Source of the DNA: Symbiodinium microadriaticum
Taxonomy: Eukaryota; Sar; Dinophyceae; Suessiales; Symbiodiniaceae
DNA length: 64,000 nt
NCBI GenBank assembly: GCA_001939145.1
Contig: LSRX01000050.1
Span: 667,898 to 731,897 of the forward strand
Direction of reading: 5' to 3'
Shown here: piece by piece, positions 55,096-64,000 of the stretch
Layout of the letters: every line of letters begins with the position of its first letter
How positions within the stretch are numbered: position 1 is the first letter of the stretch
Program-made: the position numbers and the translations under genes
Notes under the pieces: generated by a model
Database searches by the model: none
What the model was told of the DNA's origin: nothing
What the model saw: only the letters and a program-made list of their open reading frames with translations

Positions 55096-56007
55096 GTCGT
55101 GGGGTTTCGGGATCGGGCCAGGGGGTCAGGATGTTGGGGCCAGCTTTTTTAAGCATCTTGCTTGGGGTGTGGAATTGAGGGATTCATGGCATGGCTTGGG
55201 ATTTGAGAGGATTTGGTGGCTGGCATTCCCGGTGCTCTCGCGATTTTGGGGTTTAGGCTTAAGGGGCTTAGGTTTGAGGGTAAATTTTAGAGGTTTGGTA
55301 TTTAGGTGCCTAGGGTTTGTGAAGTTGCGCTTCGTATGCGATGCTGCTTTCCATTCGTGTTGTTTGCTACGGCGTTTATCTTCATGGGACGGCACTGGTA
55401 TTCGATGTCATGCACTGACGTCTTTCTACGCTTCCCGGTATGAGAGGTTGGCCGTCCCTTATCTTATTAGTTAGTAGTTATGTTGTTTCTACATGGATTA
55501 TTATGCCCTGGGGTCGAAACTCGAAATCGACATAATAACTATAACTCACCTCCTAAACCCTACAAAACCCCCCCAAAAAAAAACAGGCCCCAGACCCTGG
55601 CGAACCGAACCAACCTCGCCTTGCATTGTCCAAACCCATGTTCAGGAGGATCCCCCCCTTGACATCAGTAGCCCCTATTGCAGGATGCCGGAGTGAGCTA
55701 TGAGGTCAGTTCTGCGCTTCGGCCCAACAATGGGTGTGCCTTTTTTGGAGCTACAGGCTTTAGGCTTCGGGGGTATAGGTATAGGCTTGAGCTTTGGGAG
55801 TCACGCTTGTGGCTGCGTGTTGTTGCTTTTTGTTCGTGATGTGGTGGCGCTGGGCTCTTTCTTTTTTTGTTGTCGATTCACTGTCAAATGGGGCTTCTGG
55901 CCGCGCCACAGTCCTTCATTGTTTCGAGGCTGTGGAAAGACTGGGGCCTTGATATCTTGACATTAGGGGAAACCCTAAACCCTAAGCCGTAGTTCCTAGG
56001 GTTGAAG

Positions 56008-56065
56008 GGCAGCGCCGAGCTTTTCATGTGCTTCAAGATCTGGTCTAGAAAGCATTTCTTGGCAG
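56008..56065 (+). CDS. Candidate internal exon
   Basis: Between GGTTGAAG and a perfect GTGAGT donor: GSAELFMCFKIWSRKHFLA. It could be a later exon of the GST-like gene; no family motif. Confidence 0.37.
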
Positions 56066-57598
56066 GTGAGTTTTAGGTCTCATGTAGCGGTCTTACTAAT
56101 TAGAATAGGGTTCCTTTGAATGGTTGCCTACGTAGGGGCCTCCATGTGTACTTCCTTATTTTGTTTACTCTGTTTCTTATTCGAGATGCGGATTTAGCGT
56201 GTAGAGGGGCTGTACAAATCCTGCAGCCCCACGCCAGGGTCTCCGATCACCATTTGGCACACTGTGCTACACAAACCTCTCACATTGGGTTCAGGATCCG
56301 GGTTAACTAGGGCCATCCGAAGTCAGTCCCAAATACACCGACCCGACGTCTTGAACAGAGCCGTTTAATTCTCCTGAAGCTTAAACCTCAACGCCCCGAA
56401 ATCTACTACAACATGCTCTACACCCCTGAGCCTGCAAACATAACCCCACAAGATCCCAATACCCCTGTTTTCGTGCTACTATATTATACTAACAACCCCG
56501 CACATGAATCTAGCGTAGCTTCAGGACAACTTATATGGCGAGACAGGACACATGGATGCCTTTAGAGGCCCTCCGTGCGCTGACACAGATCTTCCACTGT
56601 GCCCTAGTTAAGGAATAGTCCTTACCCAGAGGCTCCATATTAGTTCCTTTGGGGGATTGCTTTACTTTATTGGGATCCTAAATATAGACCACAAAATGGA
56701 ACTACGACGGAGCCTATAGCTAGGTGCTCTTGAACAGCATGGTTGAGGGGTTGAGAAATCAGGTTCTGGTGGCTCCTTCCATGGCTCTCTGTACTTAAGC
56801 TTTAAGGAAACCTCAGGAGGTTTCCGATTAGTAGGGTCTTGTGAGGCTTCGGGGGTTTAGGGTTTAGGGAGCAACTCACTGGGTTGGCTGTTTGTGGCGA
56901 TTGCACAAGTCCAGATGCCAAAACGGAGCAAGTCACCAAACTGCTGTGACTGGGGTTCACAACTTTTTCTTGTTAGGCTGCAATGGGGCGGGCCTGCTTC
57001 CCGTCCCAGCTTTAGGCTTCTGGGCTTGTATGGCTGAGGGCGTGTGCTCATGAGAATCTTTGTGCGTTTCTACAGCTCCGGCTGTCTTGTTGTAGTATTC
57101 TGCCCATCACCTGTTTCCATCCAGGCATGACAGCGCAACAATGTCTGACAGTTAATCAGTATTCGCTGGTATTAGTTGGTACTAACTAGTATGACTTAAT
57201 GTTGATATGACTGGGTGGCATAGCACTTTGGGAATATTTGCAATCTCCCCTATGATTAGAGGTACTTATTCATAAACCCGTTTAAGGGCCCCAAAAACTA
57301 CAACCCAGATTAGAAATTTATGGTTCTTGTCTTTTTCTGGCCCCGGGGTCTCAAATCGTGACTCCCCGAGCTTGGACCCCAAAACGAGCCGGACCTTTTT
57401 TTTTTGTTTTTTTTTTTTTGGGGGGGGGGGGGGAGGCCTGAAAAATTAGCAACATACCGTGCCTTAGGGGTTCCTCCTTATCATCGCAATATTAAAGGTA
57501 TACCCCCGAACCCTATTTCTAATGCTTAAGGCCCCTCTACTTGACCCATGAAACCCGAATAGACCCCTATCGCGAATGAGCACCTTTGGGGATATACA
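56066..57598 (+). other. Sparse spacer
   Basis: Contains the family C copy at 56632, a decayed family G-like piece near 57480, and homopolymer T/G runs at 57390-57433. Open stretches near 56118 (hydrophobic, MVAYVGASMCTSLFCLL) and 56877 (CGDCTSPDAKTEQVTKLL) lack splice support. Confidence 0.35.
56632..56722. repeat. Family C hairpin element, copy 4
   Basis: CCCAGAGGCTCCATATTAGTTCC pairs with GGAACTACGACGGAGCC; decayed. Confidence 0.6.
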
Positions 57599-57601
57599 TT
57601 A

Positions 57602-57632
<31 letters not shown>

Positions 57633-57740
57633 GTGCACACTATACACACACGCATATATATAGAGAGAGAGAGGGGTGTAACTATACATACATACATATA
57701 TATGTATATATGTATATATATATATATGTATGTATATAGA
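57599..57740. repeat. TA/ACAT microsatellite
   Basis: TA runs, a GA run and ATACAT units. Confidence 0.9.
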
Positions 57741-59530
57741 GGAGCATGGGTCTGCATATAGCCGATTTATATGTATTTCTACATCCCGACCATCGTCAAC
57801 AGGATAGGTTTTTTTTTGCAGGAGGAGACAGGGGCGGGGGGCGGGGCTCGGCGACTCTTCCCCCCAGTCTGTGCAGGGATTTTACGACATTTGGCAAATT
57901 GGATTTACACCTCTGCATTGTTTTGGGTTTTATATTCGGGCCCTCTGTTCTGGAAGCATCCTATGTGTAATTTGGAGGTAGCTCGGCTGCTGTCGCAGCT
58001 TTGGACAATGCTCCCGCTCCAGCTGCCATGCAGCAATTCTGGGAATCAAGATTCTTTTCCGGACCCATGCCCTAAGCCCAAAAACCCTACTAGAGGGTAA
58101 GCCTTGCGTCCAAAGTAAAGAGTTGGGTCATGTCTTTTCAGGACTTCGGAGTCTGAACCCCGAAGCCCCGACGTACCAGAACCAACGATGCCGAACCCCG
58201 AACCCTCAACCGGTTTAGGGTTTATAGGGCCTTATCCCGAATGTGAACCCAAAAAATCGCGAAATCCGCACCATGCCATCGGTCTTGAAGCCTTGGTTGC
58301 AGCGCCGGGGTCAGAATACCTACTACTAGCAGTCACTTACTTACTTAGGTAGCCAAGAAGGGAACTTTGAACCTTTTGGCCTTCTGTGTTTGGTCCACTA
58401 TCGAAAGCTTGAACTTGTTTTGACCCGGGTCTTGAATAAGAGAGCTTATAGTCCGTAATAGGATTATAATAGGCATGGTATAGCATAAGTACACCAAAGC
58501 CCTATTTCGAAGAGTTAAGTCCATCTATCTAAATATTTTTTAATATATAAATACATATATATACATATAGATATCAGGGTGTTTAGGGTGTGGGGCTCTT
58601 GCTCGTTATTTTGAAAAACGTTAGTTGCCAAGGACTCCTTATTGCCAAGCCCTTCGCTATAGTCCCTACGTGGTTTCACCACAATATACCCCCGAACCCT
58701 ACTCCTTAAATTGCAACTTCGATTCCTCAGGTCATGTTCCCACCGGTTGTTTGGCACCGGCCGCCTGGGGGCGAGGAGGTGTATGTGATCCTTGGCAAGC
58801 CTACATCCTAAAAACCCCCTAATCAAGCCAGCAAAAAGAAACAAACCACCCCCCTAAACCGTAAAGCCTTAGAAAAAAATAGACCATCAATTAAACCCTT
58901 AAGGTCAATAGACCTATGGCCTCCTGGGATAACCTGGAGTTCTTGTACGTCCGTATTTTCCTAAACCGTTTTGGGTTTAGGGTTACACTCTGTTACACTC
59001 ATATTTCGTTGGGATATTTGGGGAAGACATGCAGATAGGATTGACGATGATATCCCCGTATGCTTCATGGACAGTTACTCCGTAAACAGCTAGGCCCTCC
59101 TCTCGTTGCTATGGCCGCGTCATCAAGGCTTGTAAACCCCGATGCAAACTTTGGGTTTAGGGATTAGGGTTTAGGGCATTAAGCGACCCTATGAAACCCT
59201 TGGCTCATTTCGGCAGAGAACCTGCAAGTCGCAAACAACCCTATAACCTTTCCCCCGTAAACGTCCCTAACGAGTGCTCTTTTCTCAACGCACCGATAAA
59301 CAATGCATTCAAGTGGCTTGTTTTGAGAAGCAGCCGAAAAAAAAACAACACAGGTAACCAACACATGGAGCCACCATGGAGACTACAGGTAGTGAGCTCT
59401 ACTTGAAGTAAGGACCAGGTACCAAATGGAAGTGCAGTCACAAGACTGCAATGCATGTTTGACACTTTTTGTTTAGGCGTTTTGGGCTATTTTTCTGAAA
59501 ATCTTCAAAACTTTCGCTTTGTGCTTGCCG
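57741..59530 (+). other. Spacer before the GC-rich island
   Basis: Open frames at 57746-58100 overlap in two phases without support. Short telomere-like pieces lie at 58200, 58970 and 59150. No gene identified. Confidence 0.35.
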
Positions 59531-59534
59531 TCTA

Positions 59535-60870
59535 ATGTGGATGGTCAATAGCCCCAATGTCGCTGAAGCTCGGGGAGGCGGAGTGCGCTGGAAGCTGTGT
59601 CTCGAGAACGCCGGCTCCTTCCAGCTTTACGGTGATAACCGCCTTCCCCCAGCGGTGCAGGCGAAGATTCTGTACCGGAGCTACCTGTATCTCGAGCAGA
59701 ACAAGAAGCTGCATAATTTCAACCAGGCAGTGGTGGCGGACTTCAACAAGAAGCTCTGCGAAGAGACGTTGGAGGAGTGGGTCAAGCTCTCCAACATGGC
59801 TGGCGCCACAGTCAAGAACATGTCCCTGCAGGACCCTGAGCTTGACGATCTGGTATGGACGGAGTGAGCGTGCGCCAGGCCCAGCGCGATGCGTAAGGTG
59901 GCAGAGGCTCAGGCGGCTTTCCAAGCCTGCCAAGCTTGGGTCGTCAAGGAGGCCATGCAGAAGCTGACATGGACTAGCTGCTTTGAGGCTGGCCCCCTGC
60001 CAAACATGCAGGATGCGCAGTTTGTCTCGGATGTCAACACAAACATCCGGCTGCCACAAGCGCTTCGGGTTTCGGTGAACCAGTACGGCGTGAAAGTTGC
60101 CGCCTTCCTTCTGAAGGTGTGGCGCCTTCTTTTGCAGCACCCGTCGACCAATGAGATGCAGCTCCGTGCTCAAAACAGGATGAAAACGTTTGAGGGCCTG
60201 TACGACCTTGTGATCGACTCGATCATTGAGGATGACGTCAGGGAGCTTCAGGATGTGCCGGAGATTGCCACGCACGAAGATCTGCTGCGGATGCTGGAGT
60301 CAAGCAAGGATGCCTGCAGCTTGGCGACAAGCCTGGAGATGGGCGCAGTCGCGGACGTGGCTCTTGAAGGCCTGCTGAAACAGCTTGCCCCGGAGAGCGG
60401 CAGCCCGCAGATTGTGAAGGGGCGCTTGAAGAACGCGTTCCGCATTGTGGAGAAAGCGCTCCGCGACTGCATTCTTCACGATGGCTGGTGCGGATGCGAG
60501 GACAAGCTGCGGCAGGGGCGGTTTAACACGCTTGGGGTCATGGACGTTGCCCGTGCCATGATTGTGTGCAGCCACCCTCAGGATGTCCAGAAGATCGTCG
60601 CAGGCATAACGTTTGGCACAGGAGGACGCCCAGGTTGAGGTGGCTCGGATGAAGAACCGCTTCGCCAACCCGATGTGTGGGTGGCGGGACCTCAGCTACG
60701 TGCTGAAGTTCACACGAGGTGCGGCAGTGGGACTTAGGCCGAGGTAACGCTGGAGGGCTTGAACTCGGCGAGGTCGCACCTGGGTGGTCATTCTGCGTTC
60801 AGCTCGCACCGCATCATCTCTGAGCTCGCTTTATACTGCCTGGAGTTTGCGAATCTTAGCATTGCCGAAA
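59535..60870 (+). pseudogene. Broken RelA/SpoT-like nucleotidyltransferase-fold gene copy
   Basis: One frame runs from about 59535 through an in-frame TGA (59865-59867) to 60638, then continues in a shifted frame. The helical first part is unassigned. The second part has LRQGRFNTLGVMDVARAMIV, then VARMKNRFANPMCGWRDLSY (60637-60700) and, after decay, LGGHSAFSSHRIISELA (60778-60830). This order (D-x-x-R near an exposed strand, K-x-R-F-x-x-P-x-x-GWRDL, then an LGGH-type helix) matches the RelA/SpoT-like domain common in protists, which in bacteria makes (p)ppGpp. It is intronless, GC-rich and free of telomere motifs, unlike the host genes, so it is probably a retrocopy or a passenger of the adjacent LINE. 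Confidence 0.4.
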
Positions 60871-61035
60871 CGATGCGTGGGCGTGTTGTGGCCACCCACG
60901 AGGGCTTCTCACGGTGAAGATCTGCTGGCAGGTGCTGGTAGATGTATGCCGCAGCTCATTGGCTTCCCTAAGTTTGAGTTCCAAGGCAAGTTGCAAGGAG
61001 ATTGACAACCTCCCTGCCACTTAGCAGTATGTTGG

Positions 61036-61960
61036 TTGGGGTCAGGCAAACCCGTCTTAGGTTGGTGGCGGCGTTTGGCTGTCCTTGTGCAAGCCTTTCA
61101 GGCTGAGGCCAAGACTTGGCTGAGTGGCCTTGCCGGTAGATTGCAGGCTCGGAATGGTTTGCAGTTTGAGCGTGATGCCATCCAGCGTTTCCAGCATGCC
61201 GAAATCCAATCTGCTGTGCGCCTGCAAGCTGAAGGTTATGCTGCGTGGTTGAAAGAGGCCTCCAATAAAGGTAGTATAAAGCCATTCAGAAAGATGATGC
61301 TGTTTTGCTTCGGCCCTACAATCACCTACCTTTGGAGGATCGGCCTGCTGTGCGCAGGCAATACTGGGCTGACATTTGGGGGAAGCCAGCACTCCCATGC
61401 GGCCGTTAATCCTTTCAAGCACTCATTTTCAGCCGCTTTCCATCCCAAATGTTTGTGATGATCTGATGGAGCAGCATGCTGTCACTGCTTTGCGTGAGAT
61501 CCGGGATAAACCGAGTGTTGATGCCGTCTGGTTGCAAAGCATGATTGACAAATGTGCCTGCAAAGCGTGTGGTGTAGATGGCGTGTCCTATGAAATCCTG
61601 AAAGCTTTTCCGCATGCTGCCATTGAGGACTTGCGCAAAGTCATTGAGGATGTAGAGCACACCTTTCAGACCCCACAGCAATGGAGGGCTATCCAAGTTG
61701 CCTTACTGACCAAAAAACCCACTGCTGAGAGGCCCATTGCCTTAACTAGTGTACCTTAGCGTGTGTGGGGGCTTTCAGTCGCAAACCTTTAGTGGATGAG
61801 TGGATTGCTCAAAATCAAAGCCGTTGCTGGTGGGACCGCGACAGCAGCGAGAGCGATCCCACCATGAGGGTCTCTGTGGCGGACAGACAGTCAGCAAGGT
61901 GAGATACATTTTTCTGCATGGTCTTTTGGAGAATTCATGAATGTGTGATTGCCACATGTG
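61036..61960 (+). pseudogene. Second LINE: broken reverse transcriptase N-terminal part
   Basis: The frame at 61036-61320 (RNGLQFERDAIQRFQHAEIQ...) resembles the linker before a non-LTR reverse transcriptase. After a frameshift, 61480-61757 contains CKACGVDGVSYEILKAFPHA, WRAIQVALLTKK and ERPIALTSVP, the early fingers motifs (G-x-DG, W..., RPI-LTS). A TAG at 61757-61759 interrupts it before RVWGL, and further shifts follow (LVDEWIAQNQSRCWW). It lacks motifs A-C, so it is inactive. Confidence 0.6.
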
Positions 61961-62420
61961 GAGAATTCATGAATTTTGTGATTGTCAATGTGGAGAATTT
62001 GTGATTGCCGATGTGGAGGCGCCTTTGCATGAAGTTTTCTGGGTCTGCATGGCTTGCTCATCACTTGAGCTTTCTACATTGTCGATGTGGACATGAACAC
62101 ATGTGTCACCTCTGGGGTGGAGACAAGCTTTGGAATACTCAGCTTTACATGCATGCCATTCGAATGGGGAGCTGGAATTGACTGATGCATATTGGAGTCC
62201 TGACTTCATGCGGAATGCCGATGCCATATGGTGAGAACAGGGTCTGCAGCTGAACCAAGATGTGCTAGAAAGATTGCAGTGGAGCCTCATGTGTGTCCGC
62301 CAATGTGCAGTTGACTGATACCTAAAGGGTTGTCGTTGTTAATGCCTCCGCCAAAGAGCGTCGTCGTACCAGGACCCCTCGCCCAGGCATTGTCCGAGTG
62401 TGCGTGCTGAAATCCCCAAC
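61961..62420 (+). other. Tail of the GC-rich island
   Basis: GTGGAGAATTCATGAAT/GTGATTG-type direct repeats at 61930-62010, then unassigned sequence. The telomere-like CCCTAAA decay resumes near 62420. Confidence 0.4.
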
Positions 62421-62600
62421 CCTCTAGCCCTAAAGCTCTAAACCCTGAGACCCATACAGCCCCTAAAACTTCTAAAACCCCGAAAGCCCCCTAAAGCCTC
62501 TAAAACCCCGAAAGCCCCCTAAAGCCTATAAAAGCCCTAAACCCCCTAAAACCCCCTAAAACCCTTGAAACCCCTAAAACCCCTAAACCCCAGAAGCATG
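62420..62600 (+). repeat. CCCTAAA-type and CCCCTAAAGCC array
   Basis: A period of about 30 bases (CTAAAACCCCGAAAGCCCC) is repeated several times and grades into CCCTAAACCC. Confidence 0.8.
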
Positions 62601-62725
62601 AGGAACCAGACCGCGGCATGCATGACCTACCTCGGGCGCCTGGGATATCGACGGAGTTCTTAGTAAAAGCCAGGTTTAGGGTTTAGGGATTGATTCTAAG
62701 GCTTATAGTTTTATGTTTAGGGTTT

Positions 62726-62828
62726 AGGAGCCAGAAAGTTGGAGCATCATTATCCCCATGTGCTTTATTTGGTAAATGTATAGGGAATCCCAGCACTAAT
62801 CATCCCAAGTCCATGTTCCAACTTTCTG
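62726..62828. repeat. Family H hairpin element, copy 2
   Basis: GAGCCAGAAAGTTGGAGCAT...CCATGTTCCAACTTTCTGG; matches copy 1 at 2073. Confidence 0.7.
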
Positions 62829-63319
62829 GGGTTCAGAACATGGCCCGGGCGGTTGAGGTTTCGGGCTTCGGGTTTGCAGGGGCCAGGGTTTTCTATCCGG
62901 CCCTTTTCAGGGCTCTAGGGGTCGACAAGGGTTCTTTCGACTGTTTAGGGCCTCAACGGCTCTTTGAAGCTATGCTTTTGCGGTTGTGCAAAGGGGTCAT
63001 CTTTCAGCTTAGGGCTTCGGCTGAGAAAGTATTTTCAGCATTTGGGGTTGGGGCGGTCCCTGTCTAGTTTCCATAAAGTCTACCCTTGTGACTTCCGATG
63101 TCTGCTACAAGCATACCGGACTATGAGGTGAAATTGGAAAGAAGTTCAATTGACATCATAAGTCAACATAGGCTTACAGCTTTTGTTTAGTTGTTCTGCT
63201 TGTTTTTGGTGTTCTCTCCAAGTTTTCTCTCAATGTGGCTAATTTTGTTATTTTCGGGTATTCTTCCACTGGTTCTAAGTTTGCCAGCTGTCTTCCAGGT
63301 TGGCCATTGGAAAAATTTA

Positions 63320-63600
63320 CCCTAAACCCTAGACCCCAAACCCTAAACCCGAAACCCCTAACCCCTAAACCCCTAAACCCCTACACCCCTAAACACTGAA
63401 CGAGTTCTCAGAAAGCTGGAATGAAACGGACGGAGACACAGAAACTTTGACCCTGACCCTCAACCCTAACCGGTTCAGGGTTTAGGGCTTTAAGGGATTA
63501 AGGGTGTTTGGGGTTTAGGGTGTTTAGTAATTAGGGTTTTTGGGGTTTTGGTGTTTAGGGTTTTAGGGTCTTAGGGTTTCGGTTTAGGGCCACAGAATGT
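63320..63600. repeat. Facing telomere-like arrays
   Basis: CCCTAAA units (63320-63400) and TTTAGGG units (63470-63590) flank about 70 bases of unique sequence, as seen around exons, although no clear exon is visible here. Confidence 0.7.
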
Positions 63601-64000
63601 GGTTTCAATGCAGTTGCTTTCGGTGCTTGTCCTCGTTGCCGTCGTCTTAGACCTAGTCGCTGTCGCATCAGCGGTTTTGTTTGGATGTTTTCCGTTCGGG
63701 TCGGGGCTTGCGTTACTTCTGATTTCTGCTTGAGACATTCTTCCGATTTCCTTCGGAAACTCTGCTTGTGGGCTTTAACAGTGATTGGAAGTCAGAATCG
63801 AGAGAAGCTGCGGTCGGGTTCCGGGTCTGCTGGGTCAGCGCAGATATTGCAAGCTATCCGGCTATGGTCAGGTTTAGTCCGAAATGTCCTGAGGTTTGAT
63901 TGCTTGGAGTTGCTTCAGGGTTTAGCAGTATTTGCCACTGTCTTTCGTGTTCCATCTGTTTGTTCTGCAGTTCCCCCAGCCCTCTTACAGCGATAGTTCA
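63600..64000 (+). other. Open region at the window edge
   Basis: A + frame is open at 63685-63996 (Cys/Leu/Arg-rich). It is cut by the window end and no call is possible. Confidence 0.3.

Noticed and set aside
1-64000. Interstitial telomere from a chromosome fusion
   Set aside because: The motif is dispersed, degenerate and alternates in orientation around exons; there is no single long tract.
1-64000. CRISPR arrays, rRNA, tRNA or bacterial operons
   Set aside because: No regularly spaced direct repeats with unique spacers, no rRNA core sequences and no convincing tRNA cloverleaf were seen; the gene structure is eukaryotic.
1-64000. Relict dinoflagellate spliced-leader sequence (ending TTTTGGCTCAAG) marking retrocopied mRNAs
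   Set aside because: I looked for the leader's 3' end upstream of the intronless 59535 copy and elsewhere and found only short partial matches.

Overview
The window looks like nuclear DNA of a dinoflagellate or a close alveolate relative. The evidence is plant-type telomere-like TTTAGGG/CCCTAAA motifs scattered through introns and spacers by the hundred, genes cut into many very short exons, every supportable host gene on the + strand, long tetranucleotide microsatellites, and decayed non-LTR retroelements. There is no operon structure and no bacterial signal. The order or genus cannot be fixed from the sequence alone.

Gene content is easy to miss because most exons are 10-280 bases long and lack a start codon. 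I built exon chains by hand from open frame, AG acceptor, GT or GC donor and reading-phase agreement. The best chains are gene E (26085-27861), gene H (39218-42157), gene F (27914-28827), gene G (30424-32395), gene A (407-5269), gene B (8883-9659), gene I (47365-47810), gene C (12906-13898) and gene D (17172-23177, with a Trp/Lys/Gly/Asn-rich tail). Most of the proteins are not recognised. Exceptions are a probable glutathione S-transferase N-terminal exon (55016-55095) and an EF-hand-like exon (48197-48227). All these models are inference: alternative frames are often open, and phase agreement alone is modest evidence.

The non-coding part has structure. Exons are typically preceded by CCCTAAA-type sequence and followed by TTTAGGG-type sequence, so introns begin and end with inverted copies of the telomere motif. 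In at least six models the donor is the GT of a GTTTAGG unit. At least a dozen families of 60-120 bp hairpin (MITE-like) elements lie between exons. One family (F) begins GTAGTTCTCT and supplies the apparent splice donor in two models; another (G) ends in a branch-site-like CTAA plus TTTAG and supplies an acceptor. This resembles an introner system. Family A, a near-perfect palindrome around GGTACC, is present ten times in both orientations.

Region by region: 1-5300 gene A and CCCTAA arrays; 5300-8900 sparse, with hairpins; 8900-9700 gene B; 10180-11860 a microsatellite block; 12-15 kb gene C, a 27-bp minisatellite and open frames; 16.5-17.1 kb triplet repeats; 17-23.6 kb gene D and following exons; 26-29 kb genes E and F; 30-32.4 kb gene G; 39-42.2 kb gene H; 43.4 kb an N gap; 44.9-45.3 kb microsatellites with a suspicious single N; 47.3-48.3 kb gene I; 49086-52017 a 5'-truncated LINE on the - strand with an 18-bp target-site duplication, inserted beside an exon of gene J; 53-56 kb isolated exons; 59535-62400 a GC-rich island free of telomere motifs, with a broken RelA/SpoT-like coding copy followed by a second broken LINE.
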